DNA from: Chthoniobacterales bacterium
GTDB lineage: Bacteria; Verrucomicrobiota; Verrucomicrobiia; Chthoniobacterales; Terrimicrobiaceae
Assembly: GCA_014879575.1 (NCBI GenBank)
Contig: JACSRU010000154.1
Span: 1 to 56,534 of the forward strand
DNA length: 56,534 bases
Reading direction: 5' to 3'
Part shown: in pieces, positions 32,383-39,354 of the stretch
Layout of the letters: each line of letters begins with the position of its first letter
Numbering within the stretch: position 1 is the stretch's first letter
The notes under the pieces: generated by a model
What the model was told of the DNA's origin: nothing
What the model saw: the letters and a program-made list of their open reading frames with translations, nothing else
Databases searched by the model: none
Program-made: the position numbers and the translations under genes

Positions 32383-33906
32383 TTATAGTTTTTGGTTTGG
32401 GTGGAAATTATTTTCTCTGTCCAGGATTCCTGCGTCATATTGAGCCAGCAGGAGGTGTTTCAAGAGGGTTTCGGAACTCACGGGGCGGTCCTTTTGAAAT
32501 TCGTCCTGCAAAATCGGGATCAGTGCCCCGGCGACCAGATCGGAATCGGAGGCTTCCCATCGTCCGCATTCCTCCAGGTCGCGATAGGTTCTCTTCCAGT
32601 TCTCCGGCAACTTGTCGGAGTAGAAGCGATCCTTGTCTGGATCTTTAAAGAGGGAGTTCAGACTCGGGGCGACGCCCTGCCGACGCATGGTTGCGCCCCC
32701 TTCACCGTCATGAATCCAGCGTTCCCATTCAAAAATATACTGCCCCGCACAACGACGAGCCATCTCATCCGCATTTGCATTGACCACCCATCCGACGGTG
32801 TTCATGAGAGAAAAGGGACTGCTATTTGGCCCGATTGGGAGAGCTTTGAGAGTAAAGAGGGCGGTTTGATCGAGTTCCACGGCCGCTGAGAGCATGATCT
32901 CCTCCAATACCATCGGAACCTGTCCGGCAAGGAATGGCGAGATTTGCGCCAAACGGTTGGAGGAATTCACCAACCGAATCAGCTTTCGGTCAAAGAACAT
33001 CTCGAGAAGAAAGTCCATTCCGACGCGCGCGGATTTGCTTTGCCAGTCAATCAACGGCAAGCGCCCTCTCGCTGGCAACGCGGGGTCCGCCTGATAGACC
33101 CAATGCGTCAACAGCCAGAACAGGCCACGCCCGGAAACATGCAGCGGCTCCACCCCATGAATGGCTTTCAATCGCTCGCATTGATCGGCGAAATCGTCCC
33201 ATGATTGGAATTCCGCATCCGGATTCAACCCAGCCTGGCGAAAGATCTCGGCGTTGCAAACCAAATGCGAATAGCTACAGCCGAAAGGCAGGAAACGGCA
33301 TTTCCCATCAACAAAAGAATGTTCGAGATACTTGTCGTTCAGCAGATCAAGATACCGCCCCGCCTCACCCGAATCCAACACACCCGGAGCTTTGTAATCG
33401 TTCAAAAACTCGAGATAGGTCTGCGGAAACTCCGCAAGCGTGGGATGTTCGCCTTGAATAAAATTTTCGAGCTGGCGGGACAAAAAATCAGAAAACGGCA
33501 CATCAAATTTTTCATTGAAAAACCGCGCGGCCGGCGTGGTTTTTCCGAAATTTTTTTGAAACCGCCTCCTGACAATCGCCTGTTTCATCCTTCGCGTGCT
33601 TCTCTTGCAATTCGCCCAGAGATGGATTTCGCCCAAAGCGGAGTCTTTTCGCAACACGCTCAGGGATTCCCCGCCTGCCGATGGACTCAGAAACGTATAT
33701 GAGCCTTCCCGAGACTCGATGAGCCCGCGACTCTTTAATAAATCCATGGCCCTGCCGACTGTAAAGTGACTGACATTCAGTCCCCGGGCCCATTCCCGAC
33801 GACTCGGCAGGGGCTCGTCCCGACGATACCGACCACTTTCCAATTCTTCCAAAATCCTTTGGGTCGTTCGTTTAAGCAACGGGGAGTTGGGGGCGGAACA
33901 CTGCAT
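32383..33906 (-). CDS. GntR-type regulator fused to a solute-binding-protein-like sensor domain
   Basis: 507 residues from the ATG at 33906. Residues ~8-75 are a GntR winged helix (LLKRTTQRILEELESGRY, then EPLPSRREWARGLNVSHFTV and GRAMDLLKSRGLIESREGSY). From about residue 140 the chain resembles an extracellular solute-binding protein family 1 (sugar ABC) domain: FLPFGCSYSHLVCNAEIFRQ, GLNPDAEFQSWDDFADQCER, SPFLAGQVPMVLEE and TVGWVVNANADEMARR. There is no signal peptide, so the sugar-binding fold works inside the cell as the ligand sensor. It is the first gene of the operon and probably autoregulates it. The mRNA leader is very short and has no Shine-Dalgarno. Confidence 0.85.
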   Translation of the reverse strand: MQCSAPNSPLLKRTTQRILEELESGRYRRDEPLPSRREWARGLNVSHFTVGRAMDLLKSRGLIESREGSYTFLSPSAGGESLSVLRKDSALGEIHLWANCKRSTRRMKQAIVRRRFQKNFGKTTPAARFFNEKFDVPFSDFLSRQLENFIQGEHPTLAEFPQTYLEFLNDYKAPGVLDSGEAGRYLDLLNDKYLEHSFVDGKCRFLPFGCSYSHLVCNAEIFRQAGLNPDAEFQSWDDFADQCERLKAIHGVEPLHVSGRGLFWLLTHWVYQADPALPARGRLPLIDWQSKSARVGMDFLLEMFFDRKLIRLVNSSNRLAQISPFLAGQVPMVLEEIMLSAAVELDQTALFTLKALPIGPNSSPFSLMNTVGWVVNANADEMARRCAGQYIFEWERWIHDGEGGATMRRQGVAPSLNSLFKDPDKDRFYSDKLPENWKRTYRDLEECGRWEASDSDLVAGALIPILQDEFQKDRPVSSETLLKHLLLAQYDAGILDRENNFHPNQKL

Positions 33907-33912
33907 GTTTGT

Positions 33913-33964
33913 TTTTGAGGAAATACCAAATATTCCAAATATGTCAATATTTATTTTGAGGAAA
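33913..33964 (-). promoter_or_regulatory. Promoter and probable operator of the glycan operon
   Basis: On the minus strand, -35 TTGACA (33947-33942), a 16-base spacer and -10 TATTTC (33925-33920) precede the regulator ATG by 13 bases. The promoter is bracketed by a perfect 11-base direct repeat, TTTTGAGGAAA on the plus strand, at 33913-33923 and 33954-33964: 41 bases apart, close to four helical turns. The spacer holds TATTTGG twice, 9 bases apart, and AAATATT/AATATTT form an inverted repeat. The proximal repeat covers the -10 edge and start site, which suits repression by a dimeric regulator. Confidence 0.55.
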
Positions 33965-33980
33965 ATGGGACGCCCAGGGC

Positions 33981-34000
33981 GGACCAGACGGAGCTGGTCC
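33981..34000. repeat. GC-rich palindrome, possible REP-like element
   Basis: GGACCAG (33981-33987) and CTGGTCC (33994-34000) form a perfect 7-base-pair hairpin with loop ACGGAG, within a GC-rich island of the otherwise AT-rich 278-base gap between the regulator and the amidase. It resembles dispersed palindromic intergenic repeats. Only one copy is in this window. Confidence 0.35.
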
Positions 34001-34161
34001 CTCCAAGGTGCGATGCGCCACCTGAAAGACTGAAGGCACAGCGGATTCGTGCCCAGTGGTTGTTGGAAGCCTGACTTTGCTACCGTCCTCATTTTTTAGC
34101 TAATACATGGAACGGTGTCGCAAGCGGCAACTGTCTGCGGCTTTCGCGTAGAAGATTTTTG

Positions 34162-34195
34162 CCCTGCGCCCGAACCTGCCGGTTTCAGCGCAGGG
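34162..34195 (-). terminator. Stem-loop over the amidase stop codon
   Basis: CCCTGCGC (34162-34169) and GCGCAGGG (34188-34195) are perfect 8-base inverted repeats enclosing the amidase stop (34185-34187). No T-run follows on the minus strand. It is a likely 3'-end structure. Confidence 0.4.
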
Positions 34196-34856
34196 TGTTG
34201 CGATATTCCACGATGCCGGTGCAGAGGGCCTTGGCGAGTTTTTGGCGGTAGGAGGCCTTCCTGACCATGTCGGCATCGGTTCGGTTGGTGAGAAAGCCGC
34301 ATTCCGCCAACACGGCGCGGCTGCGGGTTTTTCTCAGCACGCAAAATCTGGCGCGTTTGATTCCGCGATTGGTTCCATCCGTGGTTTTTGCGAGGTGGCG
34401 CAGGATGGTGGCGGCGAGGGGGGCTTCTCCGGGCGTGGCGTAGTGGACATCCACCCCGCGGGGGGTCCGTTTTGGGGAGGAATCAAAATGAATGCTGACA
34501 AAAACAGCACCGGGATGCGAGTTGGCGATTGCGGCGCGCGAGTCGAGGGGGATGAAGACATCCTTCCTGCGGGTCAGCACGGTTTTGAAACCGGCCTTTT
34601 TGAGTTCCTTGTCCAACCGGAGCGCGACATCGAGGGTCGCCTGTTTTTCCGAGAGGAGATTTTGCGGGATGCCGCCGTCATCCCGTCCCCCGTGCCCGGC
34701 ATCAACCACCACGGTGGAAAAGGGCGTGTTCGAATAGTTTTTCTGGATGGCGGGAGGAGAGGGCGTCCGGGATTTTTTGGCGGAACGCCTCGACTTGGCC
34801 TCCGCCGATAGAACGGAAACCAACAACGCCAGTAAAATGAAAAAGCCCCTTTTCAA
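34185..34856 (-). CDS. N-acetylmuramoyl-L-alanine amidase (Amidase_3)
   Basis: Zinc amidase that cleaves the bond between MurNAc and the stem peptide in the periplasm. VVVDAGHGGRDDGG gives the first zinc His, LLSEKQATLDVALRL the Glu ligand, VFVSIHFDSS the second His and AVLAECGFLTN the catalytic Glu. The N-terminus is a signal peptide (KRGFFILLALLVSVLSAEA). No ATG fits; I chose the TTG at 34856 (223 residues), which has GAAGGG 7 bases upstream. TTG 34862 is the alternative. There is no AMIN or SPOR targeting domain. It follows manC on the same strand after 96 bases. Confidence 0.88.
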   Translation of the reverse strand: MKRGFFILLALLVSVLSAEAKSRRSAKKSRTPSPPAIQKNYSNTPFSTVVVDAGHGGRDDGGIPQNLLSEKQATLDVALRLDKELKKAGFKTVLTRRKDVFIPLDSRAAIANSHPGAVFVSIHFDSSPKRTPRGVDVHYATPGEAPLAATILRHLAKTTDGTNRGIKRARFCVLRKTRSRAVLAECGFLTNRTDADMVRKASYRQKLAKALCTGIVEYRNTLR

Positions 34857-34952
34857 AATCAAATCCCTTCGACGGTAGCACGCATTCGGAAAGTCGCAAA
34901 AACGAGGAGAAAAAATCCGGGGTGCCACGCCGGATCCGGCTCCCGGTCCTTC

Positions 34953-36047
34953 TCAGAGGAGATCCTGTCCGTGGGCCTCGCCGACAAGTTTGTGCAATTC
35001 CTTGATATTTTCCGCCTGGTCGGCGCGACAGACGAGGGTGGCATCCGGCGTGTGAATGATCAACAGATTCTCGCACCCGATCGTGGTGATCACGTGGCGG
35101 GGATCGCTGGACGCCACCAGGGTGTTCCGGGTGTCGAGGAGGGTGGCCCGTCCGCCACCGAGAGCGTTGCCGGCGGCATCGCGGGGACAGGTCTCCGCAA
35201 ACATCGGCCAGGAACCGACATCCAGCCACCGGAGCGGCATGGGAACGGCCGCAACCCGGATGAGCGGGTCACGCGAAGCCGGTTCCATGACCGCAAAATC
35301 CACGCTGATTTTTTTCAGATCCGGAAATGTCTCCGCAAGCACGGCGGCCCGTCGGACGGTATTCCATGCGGCGCCGATCTTCTCCAGGCCGGCAAAATTT
35401 TCCGGTTCGTAGCGCCGGATGCAATCCAGGAGCGTCGAAGCCCGCCAAACAAACATCCCGCTATTCCAAAGGTAGCGTTCCGGCCCGGCGGAGACATAGT
35501 CGGCGGCGGTTTGCGCATCCGGCTTTTCCCGGAACTGCCGGACGATGCGGGCCGACTCATCAATGGGATCTCCGAGTTCGAGATACCCGTATCCCGTGGC
35601 GGCGGCCGTCGGGGTGATCCCGAAGGTGACCAGGGTTCGGGAATCCTCCTCGGCCAGCCGGAAACCGTGCTCGACAATCTGCAAAAAGTCCTCCACCGGC
35701 TCGATGATGTGATCCGCGGTAAAAACCGCGATGACCGCATCCGGATCGCGCGAGGCAATGGCCGCCGCGCTGAAACCGACGGCGTTCAACGTATCGCGAC
35801 CGACAGGCTCGCCGAGAAATTGCTCGCGGGAGAAACCCGTCAGAGCACCGGCGATTGCCTCCTCGTGGCCCTGGCCGGCACAGATGTGGCGATTGGAGGG
35901 CGCCACAAGCCCGTCCAGTCTGTCAAAGGCGAGTTGCAGCAGACTTTTCCCCCCGATGAAGGGGAGGAGTTGCTTGGGCTGTTTGGTCCGGCTCATGGGC
36001 CAGAGGCGCGTGCCCGAACCCCCGGCGATAATCAGGGCGTGCCTCAT
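34953..36047 (-). CDS. manC: Mannose-1-phosphate guanylyltransferase
   Basis: Makes GDP-mannose from mannose-1-phosphate and GTP for polysaccharide and glycolipid synthesis. Its 364 residues contain IIAGGSGTRLWPMSRTKQPKQ as the nucleotidyltransferase signature, FTADHIIEP as the metal/sugar loop, GYGYLELG, FREKPD and YLWNSGMFVWRAS, all standard. There is no C-terminal phosphomannose isomerase domain, so it is the short monofunctional type. The start overlaps the stop of the parA-like gene by 4 bases. Its place among amidases suggests an envelope-polysaccharide role. Confidence 0.93.
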   Translation of the reverse strand: MRHALIIAGGSGTRLWPMSRTKQPKQLLPFIGGKSLLQLAFDRLDGLVAPSNRHICAGQGHEEAIAGALTGFSREQFLGEPVGRDTLNAVGFSAAAIASRDPDAVIAVFTADHIIEPVEDFLQIVEHGFRLAEEDSRTLVTFGITPTAAATGYGYLELGDPIDESARIVRQFREKPDAQTAADYVSAGPERYLWNSGMFVWRASTLLDCIRRYEPENFAGLEKIGAAWNTVRRAAVLAETFPDLKKISVDFAVMEPASRDPLIRVAAVPMPLRWLDVGSWPMFAETCPRDAAGNALGGGRATLLDTRNTLVASSDPRHVITTIGCENLLIIHTPDATLVCRADQAENIKELHKLVGEAHGQDLL

Positions 36048-36850
36048 GGGTTCGTTTGCGGCGCGCTGGTGAATGCCACCCCGCTTTTCTGGCGCTCAAG
36101 AAACTCCTGGGCAAGCGCCGCGTAGGCAGCCGCCCCGGTGCCGGCCGGATCGTGCTCGAAAATCGTCCGGCCATGACTCGGCGCCTCGGCAAATCGGACG
36201 GTTCGCGGGATGAGCGTCGTATAAACGACTTCCTGAAAATGCTCCCGCACCTCGGCGACCACGGCGGGATTCAAGTTGGTGCGCCCGTCGAACATCGTCA
36301 TAAGAAGTCCGGAAATCGTGAGGTGGGGGTTCGCTCCGCTGGCACGAATCCGCTCGGTGACTTCCATCAGGAGCCCGAGCCCCTCGAGCGCATAATACTC
36401 GCACTGGATCGGCACGAGAATCTCATCGGCAGCCGCCAGCGCGTTCGACATCAGGATTCCCAGCGACGGCGGGCAATCCAACAACGCAAAATCAAAAAGG
36501 TTCTGACTCCGGATGTCTTCAAGCACCTTCCGGAGCTGGAGAAGGTGGTCCTCCATCCTTGCCACCTCGATCTCCGCGCCCGCCATGTCGAGATCGGCGG
36601 GAATGGCGGAGAGATTCGGGATGCGCGTGGGCACGACCAATTCCCGGGCAGGCCGGCTCCCAATGAGTGCCTGGTAGATGCTCTCCGAGGAGTCCTCCTT
36701 CAAACCCAGCACGCTGGTCGCGCTGGCCTGGGGATCAAGGTCCACCAGGAGGATTCTCGACCCCGCAGCCGCAAGAGCCGCCGAGAGATTGACCGAAGTG
36801 GTGGTCTTGCCGACCCCGCCTTTTTGATTCGTGATGGCAATAATTTTCAT
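36044..36850 (-). CDS. ParA/Soj-family ATPase
   Basis: 268 residues. IAITNQKGGVGKTTTSVNLS is the deviant Walker A with the signature Lys; LLVDLDPQASATSVLG is Walker A' and FALLDCPPSLGILMSNAL is Walker B, with YYALEGLGLLMEVTERIR following as in Soj. It would be a chromosome-partition-type ATPase, but no parB follows. It is translationally coupled to an amidase upstream and manC downstream (4-base overlaps on both sides). It may therefore be a chromosomal Soj away from parB, or a positioning ATPase for envelope enzymes. The sequence does not decide. Confidence 0.9.
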   Translation of the reverse strand: MKIIAITNQKGGVGKTTTSVNLSAALAAAGSRILLVDLDPQASATSVLGLKEDSSESIYQALIGSRPARELVVPTRIPNLSAIPADLDMAGAEIEVARMEDHLLQLRKVLEDIRSQNLFDFALLDCPPSLGILMSNALAAADEILVPIQCEYYALEGLGLLMEVTERIRASGANPHLTISGLLMTMFDGRTNLNPAVVAEVREHFQEVVYTTLIPRTVRFAEAPSHGRTIFEHDPAGTGAAAYAALAQEFLERQKSGVAFTSAPQTNP

Positions 36851-38061
36851 GGTGATCGCTGGGAGTAATAGTTGACGAGGCCCGCCGTGACGGCATCCGC
36901 ATATTCGCGGTAGATGCTTTTTCTTTCCGAACCTCCGAGGGATTTGAGTCCTTCGTAGTCGCCGGCCTGAATCCGCGCAAAGGCCGGACGGCTATTCATG
37001 ACATAAGGCTCGAAATAAACAACCGGGCAGTGAAAAAGTCGGTTGGCGAGAAGATTTCGTCCCCAGACATACGGGCTGTCGCCGACCCGGATGACACTTC
37101 CGCCATGGTATGTGTAGGGGGGGAGACCGGTGGCCTTGGCCATGACCCCGGCCATTGTGTGGGCAAGGGAGATTTCCTCGCCATGCGAACGGTTGAGCAA
37201 CTTGACCAACATGTCCAGTCGCTGGTCCTCGTAGGAGAGTTCGTCACCGGACCATGCCCCTGTGACCAAAAAATGCAGGTGGTTTTCCTCAACGAGCCGG
37301 GGCTTCCGCTCGTCCCCCCAATCCTCCGCATTGAAGTGCAGGCAGAGAACGAGATCCGGCTGGATGGCTTCGTTGACAAGCCGCGCCCGCCGCCGGATTT
37401 CGCTCACCCGGTAAAAAAGGCGTTCGCTTTCCTTGGTCACCGCCTGCTTGGTGACCGGTTCCTTCTTTTGTTGCAGGGAGCCCACCGCCGCGCCTCGAAG
37501 TTGGGCGGGCCGCGCACTGGTCACAGGCCCGGGCTTGGAGCGCGTCAGGAAGACCTCGGCCCCGAGAGCTTTCAGCCTCGCCGACAAAAGTTTTGCGACC
37601 TTCAGGGTCATGTCCCCTTCGGTGACCGGCCTGGTTTTTCCGATCTGGAACCAACGCTCTTCCATCTTTGCCCAGCTTCCACCCAGGTGTCCGGGATCAA
37701 TGGCAATCTTGAGCCCGGCAAGCGGCTTGCTCGGATCGGTGGCCGACAGGGCACTTCGCGGACGCCAGGAAATCGGCAGAGGACGCGCCGTGACACCGTC
37801 GGCGGCAAATTTCAAGACATACGGAGGCCTGCCGGGGGCCGTCTCGATCACGGCCGAGTCGTCGGTGAGGGAGATCGTCCCCTTCCAGGCACCCCCTGGT
37901 GCATAAATTTTTTCCAGAGCGCTCAAAAAATCCCCCTTCGTGATCGTCTGCTGGAATTTGTCCAGGCTCGACCAATCCGGCTTCGGCGCCAGCGGGCTCA
38001 ACCGGGCTTCGGCGGACAGGGCAAGGAAAAAGGCGAAAAAAATGGGAAAGAGTTTTTTCAA
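36847..38061 (-). CDS. N-acetylmuramoyl-L-alanine amidase-like exported protein
   Basis: 404 residues starting at TTG 38061; signal peptide KLFPIFFAFFLALSAEARL. Residues ~20-110 are a unique N-terminal domain (WSSLDKFQQTITKGDFLSAL). The amidase_3 core begins at LKIAIDPGHLGGSW (zinc His). A long insertion rich in Lys, Gln and Arg (~200-230) precedes DLVLCLHFNAEDWGD (second His). The usual first-Glu segment is TRPVTEGDMTLKVAKLL, and VYFEPYVMN is the probable catalytic Glu region. It starts the amidase-parA-manC chain and diverges from the YmdB-type gene 49 bases away. Amidase activity is likely but the fold has extra parts. Confidence 0.8.
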   Translation of the reverse strand: MKKLFPIFFAFFLALSAEARLSPLAPKPDWSSLDKFQQTITKGDFLSALEKIYAPGGAWKGTISLTDDSAVIETAPGRPPYVLKFAADGVTARPLPISWRPRSALSATDPSKPLAGLKIAIDPGHLGGSWAKMEERWFQIGKTRPVTEGDMTLKVAKLLSARLKALGAEVFLTRSKPGPVTSARPAQLRGAAVGSLQQKKEPVTKQAVTKESERLFYRVSEIRRRARLVNEAIQPDLVLCLHFNAEDWGDERKPRLVEENHLHFLVTGAWSGDELSYEDQRLDMLVKLLNRSHGEEISLAHTMAGVMAKATGLPPYTYHGGSVIRVGDSPYVWGRNLLANRLFHCPVVYFEPYVMNSRPAFARIQAGDYEGLKSLGGSERKSIYREYADAVTAGLVNYYSQRSP

Positions 38062-38110
38062 GGGGATCTTTTTTTAAATGCGTTCGGGCGTTCTTACGAT
38101 AAAAGGATGA

Positions 38111-38908
38111 ATGATCCGACTACTTTTTCTAGGGGACATCGTGGGGGAACCCGGACGCAAAGCCGTGCTGCATGCCGTGCCGGTGTTTTTGAAGGAAAGG
38201 GGCGTGGATTTCGTCGTGGTCAACGGCGAGAACGCCGCCGGCGGCCGGGGAATCACACGAAAAATTGCCATCGATCTGCTTCGGGCGGGGGTCGCGGTCA
38301 TCACAACCGGGGATCATGTCTGGGACCAGAAGGAAACCGCCAGCTATATCCCCACGGAACCCAGGCTCCTGCGCCCGCTGAACTATCCGGCAACCGCTCC
38401 CGGGCACGGGAGCATCGTTCTGGACACCGCCAAGGGGAAAATCGCGGTCATGAATCTCCAGTGCCGGACGTTCATGAATCCGCCTCTCGACAATCCGTTT
38501 CATTGCGCGGAGGCCGAGGTCGAACGCCTCCGAAAGGAAACCCCCGTGATTTTTGTTGATGTCCACGGAGAAACCACGAGTGAGAAAGTGGCCATCGGCC
38601 GCTTCCTCGATGGAAAAGTCTCGGCGGTGGTCGGGACTCACACCCATGTGCAAACCGCCGATGAATGCCTCCTCCCCGGAGGCACCGCCTTTTTGTGCGA
38701 TGCCGGCATGTGCGGTCCGACGGACTCGATTCTTGGCCGCGATCCGGAGGCGATCATCCGGCGCTTCACCCACCTCCTGCCGGTTTCCTTTCCGGTGGCC
38801 CAGGGTCCGGTTCATATTTGCGGAGCCCTCATTGAGATTGATGAAGCCACCGGGCGGGCGACATCCATTCAAAGAATCCGGGAGTCAGCGGCACTCCCGG
38901 TCGCTTGA
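38111..38908 (+). CDS. YmdB-family metallophosphoesterase (TIGR00282 type)
   Basis: 265 residues. LLFLGDIVGEPGRKAV, VNGENAAGGRGITRKIA, TTGDHVWDQKE, FVDVHGETTSEK and VVGTHTHVQTADE supply the di-metal ligands in the family order. The B. subtilis member YmdB hydrolyses 2',3'-cyclic nucleotides and affects biofilm and late gene expression. AAAGGA 4-9 bases before the ATG is one of the few good Shine-Dalgarno sequences in this window. It is divergent from the amidase gene across a T-rich 49-base gap. Confidence 0.92.
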   Translation: MIRLLFLGDIVGEPGRKAVLHAVPVFLKERGVDFVVVNGENAAGGRGITRKIAIDLLRAGVAVITTGDHVWDQKETASYIPTEPRLLRPLNYPATAPGHGSIVLDTAKGKIAVMNLQCRTFMNPPLDNPFHCAEAEVERLRKETPVIFVDVHGETTSEKVAIGRFLDGKVSAVVGTHTHVQTADECLLPGGTAFLCDAGMCGPTDSILGRDPEAIIRRFTHLLPVSFPVAQGPVHICGALIEIDEATGRATSIQRIRESAALPVA

Positions 38909-38999
38909 ATTTCCCCGAGAGGCCGTCGCCCCTCCCGTCGTTGGCTGATGAAAAGATTTGAACGCGGCGACGGCCCCGGATGTCAAAGCAGGCAACGAC

Positions 39000-39191
39000 A
39001 TGAAAAACCATTACCGCAAAATCAACCGCACGCGTTACTCATTGGGCGATCTTGTTTCCATCGTGGCCTCCTGCGCCCGCGACAGCAAGGAAACCCTGGC
39101 CGCCTTGGTGGACCTCTTTGAAAGTGGACGTGTCCAAATCAAAAATCACGGACAACTCAAACGGGTAAAGGTGGCCGCCACCAAAACATAA
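39000..39191 (+). CDS. Small basic hypothetical protein, 63 aa
   Basis: MKNHYRKINRTRYSLGDLVS begins a 63-residue basic protein (NHYRKINRTRYS N-terminus; QLKRVKVAATKT end). The central part, LVSIVASCARDSKETLAALV, is helical, and DLFESGRVQIKNHGQLKRVKV could form a small wing. It could be a nucleic-acid-binding protein, which is only an impression. The ATG at 39000 is chosen over a TTG at 38958; GCAGG stands about 10 bases upstream. It lies 91 bases after the phosphoesterase gene and is followed by a stem-loop at 39215-39236. Confidence 0.6.
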   Translation: MKNHYRKINRTRYSLGDLVSIVASCARDSKETLAALVDLFESGRVQIKNHGQLKRVKVAATKT

Positions 39192-39214
39192 GACGTCCGC
39201 TTGGCAAAGTGAGG

Positions 39215-39236
39215 GAATTTGCGGATCGGCAAATTC
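39215..39236 (+). terminator. 8-base-pair stem-loop after the 63-aa gene
   Basis: GAATTTGC (39215-39222) and GCAAATTC (39229-39236) are perfect inverted repeats with loop GGATCG. It stands 24 bases after the small gene and is followed by TGTTACTGCATTTG, a weak T-rich tail. It is a probable terminator or 3'-end structure. The rest of the gap to 39354 shows nothing else I can name. Confidence 0.4.
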
Positions 39237-39354
39237 TGTTACTGCATTTGTCGGGGAAAGGCTTAGAAAACGGTGGTGCCAAGGGCTCGCGCCCACACCG
39301 TCCGATTCCATCGGGATTCGGATCGCAGGTCGTCTGCTCCACCATTTTTATTTC

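Noticed and set aside
39285-39350. A TGCTCCACCA followed by T-rich sequence, like the 3' end of tmRNA or a tRNA with encoded CCA.
   Set aside because: No complementary GGAGCAG acceptor strand is found 70-90 bases upstream, the T-arm GGTTCRANTCC pattern is absent, and there is no tag reading frame for tmRNA in the 163-base gap.
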